DNA of 64,000 bases from Shimia sp. R9_2 (lineage in GTDB: Bacteria > Pseudomonadota > Alphaproteobacteria > Rhodobacterales > Rhodobacteraceae). This document shows, piece by piece, positions 8,265 to 18,692 of this stretch. Under the pieces are notes generated by a model, which made no database searches, was not told the origin of the DNA, and saw only the letters and a program-made list of their open reading frames with translations. Position 1 is the stretch's first letter, and every line of letters starts with the position of its first letter. Where the stretch lies: NCBI RefSeq assembly GCF_017743735.1, contig NZ_JAGHRO010000001.1, positions 248,001 to 312,000 on the forward strand, read 5' to 3'. The position numbers and the translations under genes were made by a program.

Positions 8265-9629
8265 ATGACACCGAAACTCTATGCGAGCGCCGCCGCGCTG
8301 GCGCTGATGGCGGGCACCGCAATGGCGGACGGCCACGGCCACATGAAGTTCAAGCCGGGTGAGGGAGCATTCAGCTGGGACAGCTACAACGCATGGGCCG
8401 AGAGCGCGCCGGATCTGAGCGGTCAGACCGTGACCGTCGCTGGCCCCTGGCTGCAGCCGGAAGATGACGTGTTCCGCTCCGTGCTGGCCTATTTCACCGA
8501 AGCCACCGGCGCTGAGGCCATCTACACCGGCTCTGACAGCTTTGAGCAGCAGATCGTGATCGACGCCGAAGCGGGCTCCGCCCCCAATATCGCTGTGTTC
8601 CCGCAGCCGGGCCTCGCAGCAGACATGGCCGCGCGCGGCCTGCTTTCGCCGCTGCCTGCAAGCATGGCACCCTGGACCGTCGAGAACTACGGCGCAGGCC
8701 AGAGCTGGGTGGATCTTGGCACCTACGCGGACAAAGACGGTGCCGATCAGCACTATGGTTTCTTCTACAATGTGAACGTGAAATCGCTGGTCTGGTATGT
8801 GCCGGAGAACTTTGAGGACGCCGAGTATGAGGTGCCCGAGACCATGGAGGAGCTGCGCGCGCTGACCGAGCAGATCGTGGCCGATGGCGAAACCCCTTGG
8901 TGCATCGGTCTGGGATCGGGCGCGGCAACCGGCTGGCCTGCTACCGACTGGGTGGAAGACATCATGCTGCGCACCCAGCCAGCCGATGTTTATGACGCCT
9001 GGACCACCAACGACATTCCGTTCAACGACGAACGTGTGGTTGCGGCCATCGAAGAGTTCGGCTGGTTTGTGGGCGATGACGCCAAAGTCTCCGGCGGTGC
9101 GGGTGCCGTGGCCACCACCGACTTCCGCGACAGCCCGAAAGGCATGTTTGCCGCCCCGGCAGAGTGCTACATGCACCGTCAGGCCTCGTTTGTGCCGGCC
9201 TTCTTCCCGGAAGGCATTGAGTTTGGCGAAGATGTCGATTTCTTCTACTTCCCGTCTTATGAGGGCAAAGACCTCGGCAATCCGGTTCTGGGCGGCGGCA
9301 CATTGATGGCGATCACCGATCCGTCTGATGCCACCACCGCGCTGATGGAATTCTTCCAGCTGCCGCTGGCGCATGAAGTTTTTGGCGCGCAGTCGGGCTT
9401 CCTGACACCGCTGAAAAGCGTGAATCCGGAGACCTACCTGAACGACGCGCTGCGCGGTCAGGCGGATATTCTGGTGAATGCGACCACCTTCCGCTTTGAC
9501 GGCTCTGACCTGATGCCAGGTGGCGTGGGCGCAGGCTCCTTCTGGACCGGCATGGTCGATTTCACCGGCGGCAAGGATGCGGCCACGGTGGCGGCCGAAA
9601 TTCAGGACAGCTGGGACGCGCTGAAATAA
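8265..9629 (+). CDS. aglE: Alpha-glucoside ABC transporter, periplasmic binding protein
   Basis: The ATG at 8265 is chosen because GGGAGGA lies 6 bases upstream and the product (454 residues) then starts with a signal peptide of about 21 residues ending AGTAMA before DGHG. An upstream in-frame extension to 8100 would run through the operator region and is rejected. The mature protein reads as a family 1 solute-binding protein: SGQTVTVAGPW, EQQIVIDAEAGSAPNIAVFPQPG, and the C-terminal LGGGTLMAITDPSD. It would capture alpha-glucosides such as trehalose, sucrose or maltose and pass them to AglF/AglG. First gene of the agl operon, controlled by the LacI operator just upstream. Confidence 0.9.
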   Translation: MTPKLYASAAALALMAGTAMADGHGHMKFKPGEGAFSWDSYNAWAESAPDLSGQTVTVAGPWLQPEDDVFRSVLAYFTEATGAEAIYTGSDSFEQQIVIDAEAGSAPNIAVFPQPGLAADMAARGLLSPLPASMAPWTVENYGAGQSWVDLGTYADKDGADQHYGFFYNVNVKSLVWYVPENFEDAEYEVPETMEELRALTEQIVADGETPWCIGLGSGAATGWPATDWVEDIMLRTQPADVYDAWTTNDIPFNDERVVAAIEEFGWFVGDDAKVSGGAGAVATTDFRDSPKGMFAAPAECYMHRQASFVPAFFPEGIEFGEDVDFFYFPSYEGKDLGNPVLGGGTLMAITDPSDATTALMEFFQLPLAHEVFGAQSGFLTPLKSVNPETYLNDALRGQADILVNATTFRFDGSDLMPGGVGAGSFWTGMVDFTGGKDAATVAAEIQDSWDALK

Positions 9630-9697
9630 GCGCGCTCTGACGCCAAACCCGTGTCGCCCCACATTCGGGGCGGCACAGTTCAAAAAAGGGGTGCGCC

Positions 9698-10924
9698 ATG
9701 TCTCCGGCCCTGCTTGGTCTTGTGACCATTGCGATTGGTGTGAGTGGCTGTCTTGGCTATTTCTACCTGTCCAATCTCTTTCTGGATAAAGTCCTGTTTC
9801 CGCCGGTGGGCCCCAATGCGGGGCGCAATATCAACCGCGCAAACATGATCCGCCCGTGGCTGTTTCTCGGCCCTGCAATCCTCGCGCTGGGGCTATACCT
9901 CGGCTATCCGGTGATTGAGACGCTGCGGCTGTCTCTCACGGACCGCACGCAGGATGAGGCCTTTGTCGGCTTCGCCAATTACAGCCAGATGTTTGCCGAA
10001 CCCAAATTCTGGGAGGCAATGCGCAACAACATGCTGTGGCTGATTGTGGTGCCTGCCGCCTCCACCGCCTTTGGCCTGTTGGCAGCACAGCTGACCGACC
10101 GCATCAAATGGGGCAACATCGCCAAATCCCTGATCTTCATGCCGATGGCGATCTCTTTTGTGGGCGCGTCGGTGATCTTCAAGCTGGTCTATGATGCGCG
10201 CCCTGCGGGCAATGAACAGATTGGCATCTTAAATGCGGTCTGGTTGCAGTTTGAAGGTGGAATAGGCTCTTTTCTGATCCTGAAACTGATGCCTGCGGTG
10301 CTTCTGGTAAGCTTTGCCGCAATCGTGGCCTATGTCGCCTATCTGCTGCTGCGCCCCCTGCTGGAAAGCGCGGGTACCGTGCTGATCAAAGCACTGCGTG
10401 TGTTTGGCGCGGCGCTTGGCCTATGGTTTGCCTATACCGCGCTCAGCAATGCGGTGACGGTCTTTGTCACCGAGCTTGAATATGGCGCGCCGCAGACCTG
10501 GTTGACCCTGCCGTTTTACAACAACTTCTTCCTGATGGTGGTGCTGATCTGGATCCAGACCGGTTTTGCCATGGTGATCCTCTCCGCCGCGCTGCGCGGC
10601 ATCCCGGAGGAAACCATCGAGGCCGCCATTCTGGATGGGGCAAATCCGTTTCAGATCTTCTTCAAGATCAAAGTCCCGCAGATCATGCCCACGATTGTCG
10701 TGGTCTGGACCACCATCACGCTGGTCGTGCTCAAAGTCTTTGACATCGTTTTTGCCATGACCAACGGGCAGTGGGAAACACAGGTCTTGGCCAACTACAT
10801 GTATGACAAGCTGTTCCGCGCCAATGACTGGGGCGTGGGCTCTGCCAGTGCCATCATCATCATGCTGCTCGTCTCCCCGATCCTGATCTGGAACGTGGTG
10901 CAGGCCCGCAAAGAACTGCGCTGA
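9698..10924 (+). CDS. aglF: Alpha-glucoside ABC transporter, permease AglF
   Basis: A 408-residue inner-membrane permease of the MalF type. An extra N-terminal membrane helix (about 4-26) precedes the conventional helices from about residue 52. The EAA loop that contacts the ATPase is EAAILDGANPFQIFFKIKVP near residue 308-327. It follows aglE by 68 bases and is separated by 11 bases from aglG, with which it forms the membrane channel. All expected elements are present; the sugar specificity rests on the operon context (AglA, AglK). Confidence 0.9.
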   Translation: MSPALLGLVTIAIGVSGCLGYFYLSNLFLDKVLFPPVGPNAGRNINRANMIRPWLFLGPAILALGLYLGYPVIETLRLSLTDRTQDEAFVGFANYSQMFAEPKFWEAMRNNMLWLIVVPAASTAFGLLAAQLTDRIKWGNIAKSLIFMPMAISFVGASVIFKLVYDARPAGNEQIGILNAVWLQFEGGIGSFLILKLMPAVLLVSFAAIVAYVAYLLLRPLLESAGTVLIKALRVFGAALGLWFAYTALSNAVTVFVTELEYGAPQTWLTLPFYNNFFLMVVLIWIQTGFAMVILSAALRGIPEETIEAAILDGANPFQIFFKIKVPQIMPTIVVVWTTITLVVLKVFDIVFAMTNGQWETQVLANYMYDKLFRANDWGVGSASAIIIMLLVSPILIWNVVQARKELR

Positions 10925-10935
10925 GGAGAGAGACC

Positions 10936-12099
10936 ATGGACAATATCGCAGGACGTAAATCCGGTCTCAGCTGGGCAGTGAATATCTCTGTGGCGCTGCT
11001 TGTGGCGCTGTGGCTCTTCCCCACCGTTGGTTTGTTGGTGTCCTCCTTCCGCACCGCAGATCAGATCTCTGCTTCGGGATGGTGGAAATCCCTGTTTTCG
11101 GCAGAGCAGGTCGTGCAGCTGCGCACCGGTGGGGCGGAGGCCGCAACACAGGAGGGCGACCTCTGGGTGGTTGAGGGCAATCTGCTGGACGAGGCTGAGG
11201 ATGGCCCCGCGCCGGGCATCACAATCACGCGGTTTGGCGTATCCTCCAAAGCGGTGGACGCCTTTGCGGTGGGCGACACAGCAACGTTTTCCAAAGATGA
11301 GAAGACCTTCACCATGGACGCGGCGGGGAACTATCGCTTCACCTCCACCGAGAAGTTGCGCAAACGTGGCCAGCGGGTGTTCATCACCGCAACCCTGCCG
11401 CCGGACTTTACGCTTGAGAACTATGATCAGGTGCTCTTTTCCGGCAACAGCAATGACAGCATGGCCAAAGCCTTTTTCAACACGCTGACAGTCACGATTC
11501 CGGCCACAATCATCCCAATTCTGATCGCCGCTTTCGCCGCCTATGCACTGGCATGGATGGAGTTCCCCGGCCGCGTGCTTTTGATTGCGACGGTGGTGGG
11601 CCTCTTGGTGGTGCCCTTGCAGCTGGCGTTGATCCCGCTTCTGAAGCTGCATCTCAATATCGGCATCGGCAAAGGCTATCTTGGCGTCTGGCTGGCCCAC
11701 ACAGGCTTTGGCCTGCCGCTCGCGATCTACCTCTTGCGCAACTACATGGCGGGGCTGCCCAAAGACATCATCGAGAACGCCAAAGTGGATGGCGCTACGG
11801 ATTTTCAGATCTTCACCAAGATCATCCTGCCCTTGTCTTTCCCTGCGCTGGCCTCTTTCGCAATCCTGCAGTTCCTCTGGACATGGAATGACCTGCTGGT
11901 GGCCAAAGTCTTCCTGATTGATGCCACCGGCAACACGACGGTGATGACCAATCAGATTGTCGAACTGCTGGGCACCCGTGGCGGCAATTGGGAGATCCTC
12001 GCCACCGCGGCCTTTGTCTCCATCGTGGCGCCGCTCTGCGTGTTTTTTGCCATGCAACGCTATCTCGTGCGCGGCCTGCTGGCCGGCTCCGTGAAATAA
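10936..12099 (+). CDS. aglG: Alpha-glucoside ABC transporter, permease AglG
   Basis: A 387-residue MalG-type permease with GAGGAGAG as a strong ribosome site just ahead of the ATG. Helix 1 is at about 14-36. A hydrophilic insertion of roughly 100 residues (about 50-150) then separates it from the permease core, which is predicted to be a periplasmic domain; AglG proteins are known to be longer than MalG here. The EAA loop reads IENAKVDGATDFQIFTKIILP (about residues 276-296). It pairs with AglF and uses the AglK ATPase. Function is well supported by position. Confidence 0.9.
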   Translation: MDNIAGRKSGLSWAVNISVALLVALWLFPTVGLLVSSFRTADQISASGWWKSLFSAEQVVQLRTGGAEAATQEGDLWVVEGNLLDEAEDGPAPGITITRFGVSSKAVDAFAVGDTATFSKDEKTFTMDAAGNYRFTSTEKLRKRGQRVFITATLPPDFTLENYDQVLFSGNSNDSMAKAFFNTLTVTIPATIIPILIAAFAAYALAWMEFPGRVLLIATVVGLLVVPLQLALIPLLKLHLNIGIGKGYLGVWLAHTGFGLPLAIYLLRNYMAGLPKDIIENAKVDGATDFQIFTKIILPLSFPALASFAILQFLWTWNDLLVAKVFLIDATGNTTVMTNQIVELLGTRGGNWEILATAAFVSIVAPLCVFFAMQRYLVRGLLAGSVK

Positions 12100-12148
12100 A
12101 AACAGACCCTAACACGGCAGAAATGCCGCCAAGACCTAGGACGACCCG

Positions 12149-13846
12149 ATGACATATCAGGACCCGAACATGACCCAAGACTCCGCTCTCATCACAGACC
12201 CAGACTGGTGGCGCGGTGCGGTGATCTATCAGATTTATCCGCGCTCCTATCAGGACAGCAACGGCGACGGCATTGGCGATCTGGCCGGCATCATCCAGCG
12301 CCTGCCCCATGTGGCCAGCCTTGGCGTGGATGCCATCTGGCTCTCGCCGTTCTTCACCTCACCCATGCTGGATTTTGGCTATGACGTCTCTGACTATCGC
12401 GATGTCGATCCGATGTTTGGCACGCTCGCGGATTTTGACGCGCTGATCGCCAAGGCCCATGAGCTGGGCATCAAGATCATCATCGATCTTGTGCTCAGCC
12501 ACACCTCTGATCAGCACCCGTGGTTTGTGGAAAGCCGCGCCGATCGCACCAATGGCAAAGCCGACTGGTATGTCTGGGCTGACGCCAAGCCGGATGGCAC
12601 GCCGCCCAACAACTGGCTGTCGATCTTTGGCGGTCCGGCCTGGCAGTGGGACACCGCGCGGATGCAGTATTATCTGCACAATTTCTTGGCCGAGCAGCCG
12701 GACCTCAACTTCCACAACGCTGAGGTGCGTCAGGAGCTGCTGGATGTGGCCCGCTTCTGGCTGGAGCGTGGGGTGGATGGTTTCCGGCTGGATACGGTGA
12801 ACTTCTACTATTGTGACGCAGAGCTGCGCGACAACCCGCCCCTGCCCGAGGATCAGCGCAACGACAATATCGCGCCAGCGGTGAACCCCTATAACCATCA
12901 GGATCACCTGCACGACAAAAACCAGCCGGAAAACCTCGGCTTCCTGCGCGATCTGCGGGATTTGCTGAATGAATATGACGCGATCACCACTGTGGGTGAG
13001 GTGGGGGATTCCCATCGTGGCAGTGAAATTCAGGCGGAATACACCGGCGGCGGGGACAAGCTGCATATGGCCTATGATTTTGCCCTGCTTGGCCATGTGC
13101 ATCCCACCGGCACACGCATCGCCGAAGTGATGGCAAAGGCGGAAAGCTTCTCTCAGGACAGCTGGGGCTGCTGGGCCTATTCCAACCACGACGTGGAACG
13201 TCATGGTTCCCGTTGGGCACTGTCAGATGCCGCCCAGCGCACCTATGCGGCGCTTTTGATGTCGCTGCGCGGTTCTGCCTGCATCTATCAGGGCGAAGAG
13301 CTGGGCCTGCCGGAGGCCGATGTGGCGTTTGACGATCTGCAAGACCCCTATGGCATCCGTTTCTGGCCAAAGTTCAAAGGGCGTGACGGATGTCGCACGC
13401 CCATGGTGTGGAAGTCTGACAATCAGAATGGCGGGTTTTCGGACAGCAAGCCCTGGCTGCCCGTGGCCTCTGAGCACCTGGCGCTGTCGGTTGAAGCGCA
13501 AGAGGACGCCTCCGGCTCCATGCTGAACTTCTACCGCCGTCTGATCGCCTTCCGCAAAACCGTGCCTGCGCTGGCCAAGGGGGACTTCACCCTGATCCAC
13601 GCCGATGACACCCACATCCGGTTTGAACGCAGCCACAATGGCACCCGCGCAATCTGTGCCTTCAACCTGTCTGACAAAGACCAAAGTTTTGATCTGCCGA
13701 GCGGCGCCTGGAAAGTGGAGGCCAAAGCCCCCTTCACCGTCAGCCGCGATGGCAACAACGTCACCTTGCCCGGATGGCAGGCGGTCTTTGCGGTCACATC
13801 AGGCTCTAACACAGCGCAAAACAGCGAGGAAAGCGGACATGGCTGA
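12149..13846 (+). CDS. aglA: GH13 alpha-glucosidase AglA
   Basis: A 565-residue glycoside hydrolase family 13 enzyme without a signal peptide, so it acts on sugars after import. Motifs: YQIYPRSYQDSNGDGIGDL at 27-45, DLVLSHTS at 113-120, nucleophile D215 in GFRLDTV, acid/base E284 in VGEVG, and transition-state D348 in NHD. A second ATG at residue 8 could be the true start; the difference is small. It splits alpha-glucosides to glucose. Its last 8 bases overlap the start of aglK, indicating coupled translation. Confidence 0.92.
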   Translation: MTYQDPNMTQDSALITDPDWWRGAVIYQIYPRSYQDSNGDGIGDLAGIIQRLPHVASLGVDAIWLSPFFTSPMLDFGYDVSDYRDVDPMFGTLADFDALIAKAHELGIKIIIDLVLSHTSDQHPWFVESRADRTNGKADWYVWADAKPDGTPPNNWLSIFGGPAWQWDTARMQYYLHNFLAEQPDLNFHNAEVRQELLDVARFWLERGVDGFRLDTVNFYYCDAELRDNPPLPEDQRNDNIAPAVNPYNHQDHLHDKNQPENLGFLRDLRDLLNEYDAITTVGEVGDSHRGSEIQAEYTGGGDKLHMAYDFALLGHVHPTGTRIAEVMAKAESFSQDSWGCWAYSNHDVERHGSRWALSDAAQRTYAALLMSLRGSACIYQGEELGLPEADVAFDDLQDPYGIRFWPKFKGRDGCRTPMVWKSDNQNGGFSDSKPWLPVASEHLALSVEAQEDASGSMLNFYRRLIAFRKTVPALAKGDFTLIHADDTHIRFERSHNGTRAICAFNLSDKDQSFDLPSGAWKVEAKAPFTVSRDGNNVTLPGWQAVFAVTSGSNTAQNSEESGHG

Positions 13847-14960
13847 TCTGGTTCTCAAAGATGTGGCCAAGTCCTATGGCCAGGTGAACGTTCTGAGCAA
13901 CATCGATCTGGAGATCGAGAAAGGCGAATTGATTGTCTTTGTCGGCCCGTCGGGCTGTGGCAAATCCACCTTGCTGCGGATGATTGCGGGGCTCGAACAT
14001 ATCACCGGCGGCACGCTGGAAATTGACGGCACATTGGTCAACGATGTGCCGCCCAGCCAGCGCGGCATCGCCATGGTGTTCCAATCCTACGCGCTCTACC
14101 CGCATCTCACCGTGCGCGAAAATATGTCCTTTGCGCTCAAGATCGCGAAAATGAGCACGGCGGAGATCAACGAGCGTGTGGAGAAGGCCGCCAAAACCCT
14201 GCAGCTGCACAATCTGCTGGACCGCCTGCCCAAAGAGCTCTCCGGCGGGCAACGCCAGCGTGTCGCCATTGGCCGTTCGATTGTGCGCGATCCAAAGGTC
14301 TATCTGTTTGATGAGCCGCTCTCCAACCTTGATGCGGCGCTGCGCGTGGCCACCCGCATCGAGATTGCGCAGCTTAAGGAAAGCATGCCGGACAGCACCA
14401 TGGTTTATGTGACCCACGATCAGGTGGAAGCGATGACGCTTGCCTCGCGCATTGTGGTGCTGGCCGGTGGCGGCATTGCACAGGTTGGCACGCCGCTGGA
14501 GCTCTATGAGCGCCCGGAAAATGAGTTTGTCGCGCAGTTCATCGGCTCTCCGGCCATGAACCTGCTGCCCGGCAAAATCACCGGCACGGGCGAGACAACC
14601 ACCGTGGCATTGGATGCAGGCGGCACCGCCACATCGACCGTGCCATCACGCGCTGAGGATATGGGGCGTGCCGTGAACATCGGCGTGCGCCCCGAAGATC
14701 TGGTGACCACCGATGGCCCCGCGATCTTCACCGGCACGGTCAATATCACCGAAGCTCTGGGAGAGGTCACCCTGCTCTATTTTCAGCCGCAAGGCGACGC
14801 GGATCCGGTGATCGGCAAGCTTCAGGGCATTCACCGCGACCTCAAAGGCCAGCAGGTGTCCATGACCGCAGACCCGGCCAAAGTGCATATTTTTGCCGAC
14901 ACGCAATCGCTTCTCTATCGCGACCGCCCGATCAAATCGATCGCAACCAAGGCGCATTAA
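13839..14960 (+). CDS. aglK: Alpha-glucoside ABC transporter ATPase AglK
   Basis: The ATG at 13839 gives 373 residues and the normal ABC ATPase N-terminus (MADLVLKDVAKSYG); the frame extends upstream inside aglA and is rejected. Walker A GPSGCGKST 36-44, signature LSGGQ 134-138, Walker B VYLFDEP 154-160 with catalytic E159, and switch H193 are all present. A C-terminal regulatory (TOBE/OB) region follows from about residue 235, as in MsmK/UgpC/MalK proteins. It energises AglFG; in many bacteria one such ATPase serves several sugar importers. Last gene of the operon. Confidence 0.92.
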   Translation: MADLVLKDVAKSYGQVNVLSNIDLEIEKGELIVFVGPSGCGKSTLLRMIAGLEHITGGTLEIDGTLVNDVPPSQRGIAMVFQSYALYPHLTVRENMSFALKIAKMSTAEINERVEKAAKTLQLHNLLDRLPKELSGGQRQRVAIGRSIVRDPKVYLFDEPLSNLDAALRVATRIEIAQLKESMPDSTMVYVTHDQVEAMTLASRIVVLAGGGIAQVGTPLELYERPENEFVAQFIGSPAMNLLPGKITGTGETTTVALDAGGTATSTVPSRAEDMGRAVNIGVRPEDLVTTDGPAIFTGTVNITEALGEVTLLYFQPQGDADPVIGKLQGIHRDLKGQQVSMTADPAKVHIFADTQSLLYRDRPIKSIATKAH

Positions 14961-15262
14961 ACCGCGCCTAGGTGCATAGCCCTCATTTAGGGTTGCTCTC
15001 TGCCCCCGCAGCACCCGCCGCAAAACAGTGGTGCGGTGCGCAAAATCGTTGCAAACTAGGGGGATGCAACGCACCCAGCAAGAATCGCGCCGCCGGATTT
15101 CAGTGGGCCGAAGCCAGAGCCGCACAGGCTCTGCGCAAACTTACGAAAAATTTTTAACGAATTTGGGAGACCGCCCAAATTTCAACAGTTTTTTTACCTC
15201 TGTTAAATAGTCGTCAAGACGTTCCATCTGTCGGCTTATCTAAGTCATTGGGGTTTATCGCA
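14961..15262. other. Intergenic region aglK to binding-protein gene (302 bases)
   Basis: No convincing gene; the short frames here lack family features. Two structures are visible. AATTTGGG/CCCAAATT (15160-15167 and 15174-15181) form a perfect 8-base stem with a six-base loop, and a run of seven T follows a few bases later, so it may terminate the agl transcript. AACAG and CTGTT flank that T-run (15184-15206) and could be an operator for the sensor genes. Promoter boxes for the downstream gene are not clear. Confidence 0.45.
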
Positions 15263-16168
15263 ATGCTGCGTCTTATGAGGTTGTTCGTCACATTGGCTGT
15301 CGCCGGTGTTCACTGCGCCCCGCATATGTCGGTGGCGGAGACGTTGACCATTGGCACCATGAACCAGGGCATCCGCGCGCAGATGAAGATATATGAGCCT
15401 TTCGCGGCTTATGTTGAGGAAGAAATGCGCGGCACCGGGGTGACCAGTGTGCGACTGATGGTGGTGTCCAGCGCCGACCAAATGGCGGATGCGATCAAAC
15501 GCAACGAGGTCGACATCTTCATCGACAGCCCGCTTGTGGCAGGCAAAGTGGCCAAAATGTCCGGCGCACAGCCGTTTCTGCGCCGCCATCAGGAAACCGC
15601 AGGCCCCTATTTTTCGGTGATCATCGCCCATGTGAACAGCGGGATCACCACGCTGGACGATCTCGAAGGCAAGACCATTGCCTTCAGCGAGCCGGAATCC
15701 TCCGCCGGCTTTCTGCTGCCCGCCCACATCATCGTGCAACACGGCCTGCGTCTGCGTGAGAAGCTGAACCAGACGCAGATTGCCGAAGAGGGTGAAGTGA
15801 ACTTCGTGTTCTCCTCACACGATAAAAACACCATTTTTCTGATCGCCAGCCAGCGTGTGGACGCGGCGGCCACCAATCTGGATGCGTTTCAGGCCTTGCG
15901 CGCAGCGCGTCCGGGTGAGTATCGCGTCATCGCCAGTTCCGCAAAGTTTCCGCGTCAGGTGTTGTTGCATCGGGAGAGTTTGAACCCCGAGACGCTCTCA
16001 GACGTACGCTCTGTGTTGCTGGGCATGCAAGAGTCAGAAGAAGGTCGCAACGTGCTTAAAAAACTGCAGAACACCAGCGCGTTTGATGATTTTCCAGATG
16101 GTCGCAATCGGCTTTTTGAAAGGATCAACAAAATACTGAGCGACCTCGAAAAGGCGGGGATACAGTAG
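15263..16168 (+). CDS. PhnD-like periplasmic binding protein linked to a sensor kinase
   Basis: The ATG at 15263 gives 301 residues with a signal peptide of about 25 residues ([15 protein letters not shown], cleavage near SVAE); a TTG five codons earlier is possible. The mature protein fits the phosphate/phosphite/phosphonate-type binding family: LTIGTMNQG start, then [46 protein letters not shown]. No transport permease or ATPase is nearby; instead a membrane hybrid histidine kinase starts 1 base after the stop. The likeliest role is to bind a small anion in the periplasm and signal through the kinase sensor domain, similar in principle to TorT-TorS. Ligand unknown. Confidence 0.8.
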   Translation: MLRLMRLFVTLAVAGVHCAPHMSVAETLTIGTMNQGIRAQMKIYEPFAAYVEEEMRGTGVTSVRLMVVSSADQMADAIKRNEVDIFIDSPLVAGKVAKMSGAQPFLRRHQETAGPYFSVIIAHVNSGITTLDDLEGKTIAFSEPESSAGFLLPAHIIVQHGLRLREKLNQTQIAEEGEVNFVFSSHDKNTIFLIASQRVDAAATNLDAFQALRAARPGEYRVIASSAKFPRQVLLHRESLNPETLSDVRSVLLGMQESEEGRNVLKKLQNTSAFDDFPDGRNRLFERINKILSDLEKAGIQ

Positions 16169-16169
16169 C

Positions 16170-18608
16170 GTGTCCGCAGAGAAGAAACGACCTTTGAGCT
16201 ATTTTTCCCAGACATGGCAATCGATGACCTACGGCCTTGGCCGTCGCATGACGCTGTACTTCGGCCTCATGATCGGTGCCTTTGTGACCACGCTGATCTA
16301 TCTCAACACCCTGACCCAGCTGGAGCTGGTGCGCACACGTTTCTCGGAGCGTTCGGACGCGCTGGGGATCCTGATTCAGGAAGTGACGCTGCCTTACCTC
16401 TTTGAGGGGCGTCCGGCGGAGCTCGACATCATCTATCAGGAGCTGATGCGCCAGCCCGACATCCTGAGCCTGAAGTTTGTCGACCCAAACAGCTATCTGC
16501 TGGTGAACGGCGAGGAGGATTCCAATGCGCTCTTTCTCAGCCGGGTCGAAGATCCGCTGATCACGCTGGCCATCGAGACCCAAACAACCAATATCATCTC
16601 TGAGGACAACCGCATTCAGGTGGCGGTGCCGGTGATCTATGGCAATGTGAACTACGGCACGATCCGTTTTGATCTGGATGGGGAACCCGCCAGCCGCGAG
16701 GTGAACCTTGTGCTGCGCCGGAACCTGCTTTTCGGGGTGTTTTTCACCCTCACCGGCGTCTTACTGAGCATCTGGGTCTCGCGCCGCCTGACCGAGCCGC
16801 TGGCGCGTCTGAACAGCGCCACAAAACGCGCCGCCAAAGGCAATCTCAATCAGTCCATTGTCATCCGCACCAATGACGAGGTCGAAAGCCTCGCCAACAG
16901 CTTCAACCTGATGCTGGGCAACCTGCGCGCCTGGGTGCAATCGCTGGAGGACACCCAGACCAAGCTTGAGGTGTCGGGTCGCGATCTGAACCTCAAAAAC
17001 CAGGAGCTGCAAATCGCAGCGGAACAGGCCACAGCCGCCGAAAAGGCCAAGTCCCAGTTCCTTGCGCGCATGAGCCACGAGATCCGCACGCCGATGAACG
17101 GGGTGCTTGGCATGGCGGAGCTGCTGGCGGACACCGATCTGTCGGTGGATCAGCAAAACCTGCTGGAATCGATCCACAGTTCCGGCTCCACCCTGCTGAG
17201 GATCATCAACGACATTCTGGATTTCTCCAAGATCGACAGCGATCACATGACCCTGCGCGAAGAGGCCTACCGCCCCAGCGACGTGATTGAAAACACCGCG
17301 CAGATGCTCTCCTTTCAGGCCGCGCAGGCGGGCGTTGATCTGATCACGCGGGTTGCGCCGGAGTTGCCCAAATCCCTGATGGGCGACGACTCGCGCCTGC
17401 AGCAGATCATCATCAACCTTGTGGGCAACGCGCTGAAGTTCACCGAAGAAGGCTATGTGCTGATCAACGCCACGCTCAAAAAGGATGACGGGCAAGATGT
17501 AATGCAGGTGGATGTCTGCGACACCGGCATCGGCATCCCAAAAGACAAGCTTGAAACCGTGTTTGACCAGTTCACGCAGGTGGATGGCTCCTACAGCCGC
17601 CGCCATCAGGGCACCGGTCTGGGCCTCGCCATTGCCAAAGGCTTCACCGAACTCATGGGCGGGCGCATCTGGGTCACCTCTGAACTGGGCAAAGGCACCA
17701 CGTTCAAATTCACCATTCCGATCAAAAAGCCTGACACGCCGCCGCCGCTGCATTCCGAGGACAGCGTCGATCTGGAAGGTCTGAGGGTTCTGGTTCTGCA
17801 ATCCGAACCCACAGCGCTGTTTGTGACCAAGGAGATCCTGAACCAATGGGGGGCTGAGGCGCAGACCTTTGAGACCGCCGCCGCCGCGCTCAGCAGCCTA
17901 CGCGCCGCCACGGAGGCCAAAGAACCTTACGAGGTGATCATCACGGAAACCTCCCTGCCCGATATGGAGCAGGCCAAGCTCTTTGCAGAGCTCAAGGCGG
18001 CGCAGGGCCGCAAGAAGGCGCGTCTGATTGTGGTCAAACCGATCAGCGAGGCGCTGCAGACCGACAAGGTGAAAACGCCGCAGGCGGATGCCGAACTGCT
18101 GAAACCTGTGCTGACACCCAAGCTGTTGGCCGCCCTCGTGCCGGATGAAATCGACGCAGAAGAAGCCGCCGCACCCAAGGCCTTCTTTGCGGCCAATGGC
18201 GCGCCCAAACCCATCGCGCAGGAGCTTTCAGAGCTGCCTGAGGACAAAACCATCCTGATTGTGGATGACAACAAAACCAATCGCAAACTCATCGAGGTCT
18301 TTCTGACCCGGCTTGGGATCAACCATTACTCCGCCAACGACGGGGAACAGGCGATCAACCGCTTCCGCACCCACCGCCCCGATCTGGTTCTGATGGATGT
18401 GAGCATGCCGGTGATGAACGGGCTGGACGCAACCCGCGAAATCCGCGCACTTGAGGCGCTTGGAGGTGCGGCCCGCAGCCAGATTGTCGGGCTGACAGCC
18501 CATTCCGCTCCTGAAGATCGGGAGGCCTGTCTGGAAAGCGGGATGGACGCGCATATGGCCAAACCGATCAAACTTCAGCAGCTCAAAAAGATCATCGCCG
18601 AACTTTGA
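16170..18608 (+). CDS. Membrane hybrid sensor histidine kinase with two receiver domains
   Basis: GTG start, 812 residues. Membrane helices at about 28-48 and 184-204 enclose a periplasmic sensor domain; HAMP follows at about 205-257, a coiled coil to about 290, then the HisKA domain with H303 in [14 protein letters not shown]-binding motifs are NLVGNALKF (416-424), DTGIGIP (451-457) and GTGLGLAI (481-488). Receiver 1 (about 537-655) looks degenerate: the phosphoacceptor position is E593 (IITETSLP) and the acidic pocket is lost. Receiver 2 (about 692-812) is canonical with DD at 699-700, D743 and a late lysine. No HPt domain or DNA-binding regulator is adjacent, so the output partner lies elsewhere. 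Cotranscribed with the binding protein. Confidence 0.9.
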   Translation: MSAEKKRPLSYFSQTWQSMTYGLGRRMTLYFGLMIGAFVTTLIYLNTLTQLELVRTRFSERSDALGILIQEVTLPYLFEGRPAELDIIYQELMRQPDILSLKFVDPNSYLLVNGEEDSNALFLSRVEDPLITLAIETQTTNIISEDNRIQVAVPVIYGNVNYGTIRFDLDGEPASREVNLVLRRNLLFGVFFTLTGVLLSIWVSRRLTEPLARLNSATKRAAKGNLNQSIVIRTNDEVESLANSFNLMLGNLRAWVQSLEDTQTKLEVSGRDLNLKNQELQIAAEQATAAEKAKSQFLARMSHEIRTPMNGVLGMAELLADTDLSVDQQNLLESIHSSGSTLLRIINDILDFSKIDSDHMTLREEAYRPSDVIENTAQMLSFQAAQAGVDLITRVAPELPKSLMGDDSRLQQIIINLVGNALKFTEEGYVLINATLKKDDGQDVMQVDVCDTGIGIPKDKLETVFDQFTQVDGSYSRRHQGTGLGLAIAKGFTELMGGRIWVTSELGKGTTFKFTIPIKKPDTPPPLHSEDSVDLEGLRVLVLQSEPTALFVTKEILNQWGAEAQTFETAAAALSSLRAATEAKEPYEVIITETSLPDMEQAKLFAELKAAQGRKKARLIVVKPISEALQTDKVKTPQADAELLKPVLTPKLLAALVPDEIDAEEAAAPKAFFAANGAPKPIAQELSELPEDKTILIVDDNKTNRKLIEVFLTRLGINHYSANDGEQAINRFRTHRPDLVLMDVSMPVMNGLDATREIRALEALGGAARSQIVGLTAHSAPEDREACLESGMDAHMAKPIKLQQLKKIIAEL

Positions 18609-18692
18609 GAATGATCGCCACTTGAGACGCGCAAGCTATTGAAATTCCGCTCTTTGCCCTGCAACACTCGGCGAAGTTGCAAGGAGCGGAAC

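Noticed and set aside
8163-9683. Long minus-strand open frame (506 codons) opposite aglE
   Set aside because: It lies wholly opposite a gene with clear signal peptide and family motifs; its histidine- and arginine-rich product is typical of antisense shadows in high-GC DNA.
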